From assembly GCA_049322335.1 (NCBI GenBank), contig JBMORL010000109.1, forward strand, positions 1 to 62,962: DNA of 62,962 bases, written 5' to 3'. A program made the translations under genes and the position numbers. Source of the DNA: JBMORL01 sp049322335 (GTDB lineage Bacteria; Bacteroidota; Bacteroidia; Flavobacteriales_D; UBA2798). The notes beneath the pieces are model-generated. The model saw nothing but the letters and a program-made list of their open reading frames with translations, had not been told where the DNA came from and did not search any database. Below, in pieces: positions 59,663-62,962 of this stretch (position 1 is its first letter; each line of letters begins with the position of its first letter).

Positions 59663-60862
59663 ATGACAACAAAAAAGATCATCCTGGGAATTGCCTTTCT
59701 GGCATTTTGTTTTACCGGGATTGCACAGAAAAATAATCTCACCAGCGCCATTATGACGTTTAACGATGCCCAAAAAGCCATGCAGGGCAAAAACAAGGAA
59801 GGCGCTAAAAAGTATGTTATCCAGGCGAAAGAATATATTGATAAAGCCGCTGCCCACGAAGAAACCATGAAAAGTGCCAAAATGTTTTTCTACAAAGGGC
59901 AGATCTATATGGTGGTGGGCGCTTTTTCTGCAGCAAAAGAACCGGAATTTACCCAGTTTGATGCTGAAAAAACACTGGACGAAGCCATGAACTGTTTCCG
60001 TCAGTCAATTGCCAATAAAAACAAAAAAGAAGATTTTTCAGACCAGATTACCATGACCATGAACCAGGGACGGTTTATTGCCTTTAACCAGGGAATTGAC
60101 TATTATAACAAGAAAAAGTATGACTCAGCGATGATCACTTTTGAAGGGTGCGTGGAACTGATGGACGTTGTAGGGCAATTTGACACTTTGTCAGCGTTTA
60201 ATGCCGGTTTGTGTGCAGAAAAAATAAAAAACTACGATAAGGCGATCAAGTATTTCAGCAAATGTGCCGATGTAAAATATAACGGGGCCAGTATGTACGT
60301 AACACTGGTGAATACTATGTTTGATGCCGGGAAAGAAGATGCTGCTTACGAATACATCAAAAAAGGGCGCACAGAATATCCCAAAGACAAAGACATTATT
60401 GTTACCGAACTTTCCTATCATTTAAGGAAAAACAACAACGAAGAAGCCGAAAAAGCGCTGAATCTTGCCATTTCCAATGATCCAAAAAATCAAATTTTGT
60501 ATTTCAGTGCCGGTGTGGTGTATGACAATCTGAAGCGTTATGCTGATGCTGAAAAAGCGTATTTAAAAGCCATTGAACTGGATGCGAAATATTTTGATGC
60601 GTATTTTAACCTGGGTGCAATGTATCACAACGAAGCGGCTGATATTTACAACAAGATAACCGATATTAAAGACAACGCACTGTATAACCAGGAAAAAGGA
60701 AAAGCCGATGAGCTGTTCAAAAAAGCGCAACCCGTGTTGGAGAAAGCCCGCGAGATCAATCCCAAAGACCGCGATAACCTCATTATGTTACGCAACGTTT
60801 ACGGGCGTCTGAACCTCACCGACAAATGGCAGGAAGTGAATACGCAGTTGAAGAATAACTGA
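59663..60862 (+). CDS. Exported tetratricopeptide-repeat protein
   Basis: A signal peptide (about 1-20, ending GIAQ) is followed by TPR-type helical repeats over the whole mature length, for example FNAGLCAEKIKNYDKAIKYFSKCA, YFSAGVVYDNLKRYADAEKAYLKAI and FNLGAMYHNEAADIYN, each shown here as separate motifs. It is a periplasmic protein-interaction scaffold by family; the partner is unknown. At 399 aa it starts 35 bases after gyrA and may be read through. Confidence 0.85.
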   Translation: MTTKKIILGIAFLAFCFTGIAQKNNLTSAIMTFNDAQKAMQGKNKEGAKKYVIQAKEYIDKAAAHEETMKSAKMFFYKGQIYMVVGAFSAAKEPEFTQFDAEKTLDEAMNCFRQSIANKNKKEDFSDQITMTMNQGRFIAFNQGIDYYNKKKYDSAMITFEGCVELMDVVGQFDTLSAFNAGLCAEKIKNYDKAIKYFSKCADVKYNGASMYVTLVNTMFDAGKEDAAYEYIKKGRTEYPKDKDIIVTELSYHLRKNNNEEAEKALNLAISNDPKNQILYFSAGVVYDNLKRYADAEKAYLKAIELDAKYFDAYFNLGAMYHNEAADIYNKITDIKDNALYNQEKGKADELFKKAQPVLEKAREINPKDRDNLIMLRNVYGRLNLTDKWQEVNTQLKNN

Positions 60863-60913
60863 GGAAGATGTTAGATGTAAGACGGTGAGATGTTAGATAT
60901 TAGATAAATGAAG

Positions 60914-60937
60914 AAAGGAGCTAAGGCTCCTTTTTTT
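60914..60937 (+). terminator. Terminator after the TPR gene
   Basis: AAAGGAGC (60914-60921) and GCTCCTTT (60926-60933) pair perfectly around a 4-base loop and are followed by T residues. Upstream, GATGTTAGA is repeated in the spacer 60867-60900. Confidence 0.85.
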
Positions 60938-61038
60938 GTTTCGTTTAGTCATTTTCCGAACGCTTTTTGAGGAGCAGAAATCACCGAAATGATAACCGGA
61001 TTTTATCATGTTTTAAAAAAATTGATTATCTTGTTTAA

Positions 61039-61896
61039 ATGAAAGCATATAGAACGATTATTGTTCTTGTTTTTAGCCTGACTTATTATTCAGGCCACAC
61101 ACAAACTTATGCACCGGTGGGGAGTTATTGGGTGTATCACTATACAACTCCATCAACATTTGAATATAAAGACATGTATTTAATCACTGGTGATTCTGTA
61201 GCGGGAAATTGTATATATAAGAAAATGAAATTAACGCGTGAAGTTATTGCAGGTTTTCCGCCACCACCAACTATTGGTACAATTTATACTTGGGACAATC
61301 TTATCGGAGTAAAATACTGTAACGATTCTGTTTTTAGTGGCAACAGATTATTATATCATTTTAATATGATACAAGGTGACACTTTCTATTATCAAACTCA
61401 GGCGCAAGACTCTGCTTATTTCGTTGTGGATACTGTTTATAATATCGCGTTGAACTCAATCACTTTAAAAAAATGGGAAATCACGAGATATTATTCATGT
61501 TTCCTGACCACAAAAGATTCAATTATTGAAAAAATAGGCCCAATTGGTGATTTTATGACTTTACAGGAGGATTATTGTATTGGTTCCTATTGGTGGAATC
61601 TGATTTGTTATAACGGCCTTACTTTTCAATATAACGAACCCTGTGGTACTGTAGGAATCAACGAAAAGGAAATTGTTTCCGGAAAAAGCATTTATCCCAA
61701 TCCCGTTAGTGACCGGTTGTTTTTGGCTGATGAATTTCTGAACATAGATTTTGAGATTACCGACATACACGGCCGGAAAATGGGTTTCGGGAAATACCAG
61801 GGTAGTATTGATGTGAGTGAAATGGCAACCGGGATTTATTTTATCCGGATATCTGGAAAAAACGGTAGTTTTTATCAAAGATTTATTAAAAATTGA
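61039..61896 (+). CDS. Secreted protein with T9SS type A tail, 285 aa
   Basis: A signal peptide (ending HTQ near 22) is followed by a domain rich in Tyr and Trp (about 23-200) containing YAPVGSYWVYHYT, a start I associate with small T9SS-secreted proteins of unknown role. The tail (SIYPNPVSDRLF ... TGIYFIRISGKNG) is a clear T9SS type A domain. No enzymatic motif is seen. It is the last ordinary gene before the cassette-like right end. Confidence 0.8.
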   Translation: MKAYRTIIVLVFSLTYYSGHTQTYAPVGSYWVYHYTTPSTFEYKDMYLITGDSVAGNCIYKKMKLTREVIAGFPPPPTIGTIYTWDNLIGVKYCNDSVFSGNRLLYHFNMIQGDTFYYQTQAQDSAYFVVDTVYNIALNSITLKKWEITRYYSCFLTTKDSIIEKIGPIGDFMTLQEDYCIGSYWWNLICYNGLTFQYNEPCGTVGINEKEIVSGKSIYPNPVSDRLFLADEFLNIDFEITDIHGRKMGFGKYQGSIDVSEMATGIYFIRISGKNGSFYQRFIKN

Positions 61897-61984
61897 AGAT
61901 TTGACGGTTTCGGTTTCCGGATTAATCAAAACCTCATATTATGGTTATATTATTGAAAATCAAATGTATAATATATATATATTT

Positions 61985-62011
61985 GTCTTATAATTTATAC
62001 GCATTATGTTA
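61985..62011. repeat. Left boundary repeat of the cassette-like unit
   Basis: TATAATTTA followed by CATTATGTTA (62002-62011) matches the right arm of the hairpin at 62757-62833, apart from four extra bases between the two blocks. The two matching blocks flank a segment of about 820 bases holding two small orphan genes. Confidence 0.5.
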
Positions 62012-62091
62012 CTTTGCTTCGGACTGTGAGAGGGATAATCCATTAACTCAAATCCCGATGCCGTTAGTAAATAATGTTGGAGGAAATAAAA

Positions 62092-62382
62092 ATGGAAGAA
62101 TTAGCCCCAACACCGTTAGAATGGTTTGAAAATAATGAATTAAACTCTTTGATGTTGAAATATGGGTTTAAGAAAAATCAAGACGTTGAAATACCATTTA
62201 TAGAATACAAAAGAGAATCAAAAAAATATCCATATACAATTTCTATAAATACTTCAACAAAAAGAGTACGATTATTTGAAGGATGGGTAATAGAACCTTC
62301 TGCAACAGTGTGGAAATCTATGTTCCCTGAAAATCTATCGGACTTAGAAGCATTATTAAGGATGACTTCTTTTTATTCCTAA
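62092..62382 (+). CDS. Orphan protein of 96 aa
   Basis: Not recognised. The ATG at 62092 follows a strong Shine-Dalgarno sequence (GGAGG, 62079-62083), which decides it over the ATG at 62074. The protein is soluble, rich in Glu, Lys and aromatic residues (LEWFENNELNSLMLKYGF ... TKRVRLFEGWVIEPSATVW). The last bases overlap the convergent gene. AT-rich composition and the lack of relatives known to me fit a recently acquired gene. Confidence 0.65.
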   Translation: MEELAPTPLEWFENNELNSLMLKYGFKKNQDVEIPFIEYKRESKKYPYTISINTSTKRVRLFEGWVIEPSATVWKSMFPENLSDLEALLRMTSFYS

Positions 62383-62651
62383 TCATCATTCATCGCGCCA
62401 TAATTTGACATAATGGTCAGGACAGCTTCTTTATATTGACCTTTACTTATTTCTAAACTAATTCTATTAAAAGCATCTCCAAATTCATTTTGAGCATCAT
62501 ATCCTTTTATTTTGCAATATTCATGTGCTAATGTTCTAAATTCTTTATAACAGATATTTATTTCATTTAATGCGTTTTTACCATAAGGTTGCACATTGTT
62601 CAAATTATCCAAAGCAGTTTGTCTTTTTGTCTTAAAATTCATTGTTTTCAT
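62379..62651 (-). CDS. Orphan protein of 90 aa
   Basis: Not recognised. Predicted all-helical and cytoplasmic, with no signal or membrane segment (LNNVQPYGKNALNEI ... GDAFNRISLEISKGQYKEAV). An ATG at 62642 is an alternative start. It is tail-to-tail with the 96-aa gene, overlapping by four bases. Both lie in the cassette-like segment. Confidence 0.6.
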   Translation of the reverse strand: MKTMNFKTKRQTALDNLNNVQPYGKNALNEINICYKEFRTLAHEYCKIKGYDAQNEFGDAFNRISLEISKGQYKEAVLTIMSNYGAMNDD

Positions 62652-62696
62652 TTATACATAAATATATGAAATTTTGCATTTACGGGGTGCGGCTGG

Positions 62697-62746
62697 AAAA
62701 CCTTGAAAACGACTTCGGCACAATTCCCGTTACTTTTCAAGGTTTT
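62697..62746. repeat. 13-bp inverted repeat
   Basis: AAAACCTTGAAAA (62697-62709) and TTTTCAAGGTTTT (62734-62746) are perfectly complementary with a 24-base loop. It lies just before the larger hairpin and upstream of the 90-aa gene. Confidence 0.65.
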
Positions 62747-62756
62747 AGAAGGGGCA

Positions 62757-62833
62757 ATTTAGCATAATGTCTAATTATAGGACTAAGGGGTGGCACTTCG
62801 CCCCTTTGTCCTATAATTTACATTATGTTAAAT
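62757..62833. repeat. 77-nt attC-like hairpin
   Basis: The ends ATTTAGC (62757-62763) and GTTAAAT (62827-62833) resemble the R'' (RYYYAAC) and R' (GTTRRRY) core sites of integron attC, with one departure in the left site. The strand folds on itself almost completely: 14 bp, a 2-against-1 bulge, 11 bp (AATTATAGGAC), one mismatch, then a GGGG/CCCC stem and small loop. The extra-helical bases are a feature of attC. It lacks a clear unpaired central spacer, so another repeat type is possible. Confidence 0.5.
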
Positions 62834-62892
62834 AGAAATTATTCAACCGGCACTCTCTGTTTTACCAGTCGCGTCTTTTATAAAAACTTGTT

Positions 62893-62962
62893 ATGAAAGC
62901 CTTCCTACTTGCCTGTGTTCTGAATCCGGTTGTTTCGTTTGCACAACATTCCCCTGCTGTTT
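62893..62962 (+). CDS. 5' end of an exported protein (cut by window edge)
   Basis: An ATG at 62893 opens a frame reading MKAFLLACVLNPVVSFAQ, a complete signal peptide with a cleavage site after FAQ. It lies 60 bases after the attC-like hairpin, where the gene of a following cassette would start. The function cannot be told from 23 codons. Confidence 0.55.
   Translation, partial: MKAFLLACVLNPVVSFAQHSPAV

Noticed and set aside
62697..62746. 13-bp inverted repeat as a second attC site
   Set aside because: Its ends do not match GTTRRRY/RYYYAAC and the loop is large and unpaired, so it is kept only as an inverted repeat.

Overview
The window looks like chromosomal DNA of a free-living or environmental member of the Bacteroidota. 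Nine predicted secreted proteins end in type IX secretion (T9SS) sorting domains: eight of type A with a YPNP-like start, one of the gliding-associated type B. Twelve starts are preceded by the phylum's -7 promoter box TAnnTTTG, and Shine-Dalgarno sequences are mostly absent. NusB has the long N-terminal part usual in this phylum. I cannot name a genus. I saw no rRNA, tRNA, CRISPR array or complete insertion sequence.

Layout. 1-5.7 kb: a decayed duplicate of the 3' end of a dipeptidyl-peptidase IV gene, two exported proteins of unknown role, then the intact DPP IV gene. 5.8-15.1 kb: a permuted NlpC/P60-like protein, a response regulator fused to an adenylate cyclase and an HD phosphohydrolase, a TIM44/TerB-like membrane protein, acylphosphatase, a nucleoside phosphorylase, a DUF4197 lipoprotein, CinA and DinB. 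15.3-27 kb: a PKD-repeat T9SS protein, a lipoprotein-SiaB-SiaC operon, a secreted subtilisin, and a LacI regulator divergent from a secreted L-type lectin protein, with operator-like palindromes between them. 27-30.5 kb: leucine-type dehydrogenase, nusB, DUF1573, yajC and a GNAT acetyltransferase. 30.6-34.1 kb: an operon of four exported proteins whose middle two genes look like a multicopper oxidase split over two coupled genes. 34.2-43 kb: housekeeping genes (pnp, rpsO, accD, class I aldolase, hydroxybutyryl-CoA dehydrogenase) and a secreted NodB-fold protein. 43-52 kb: Rieske protein, GT87 glycosyltransferase, a GldK-like orphan, DUF4139 protein, pyrD, and a MoxR ATPase coupled to a small lipoprotein carrying a repeat in its coding sequence. 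52-62 kb: a DGT-repeat T9SS protein, clpC, gyrA, a TPR protein and another T9SS protein. 62-63 kb: an AT-rich segment with two small orphan genes, bounded by related sequences and ending in a 77-nt hairpin that resembles an integron attC site.

How the genes fit together. The core genes sit in ordinary arrangements, for example rpsO-pnp. The variable part is a surface programme: peptidases, lectin, copper oxidase, deacetylase-like and repeat proteins sent out by Sec and T9SS, with local regulators (LacI, SiaB/SiaC, the REC-cyclase-HD protein). The strongest candidates for something new are the split copper-oxidase operon, the LacI-lectin switch, the cyclase/HD fusion and the cassette-like right end.
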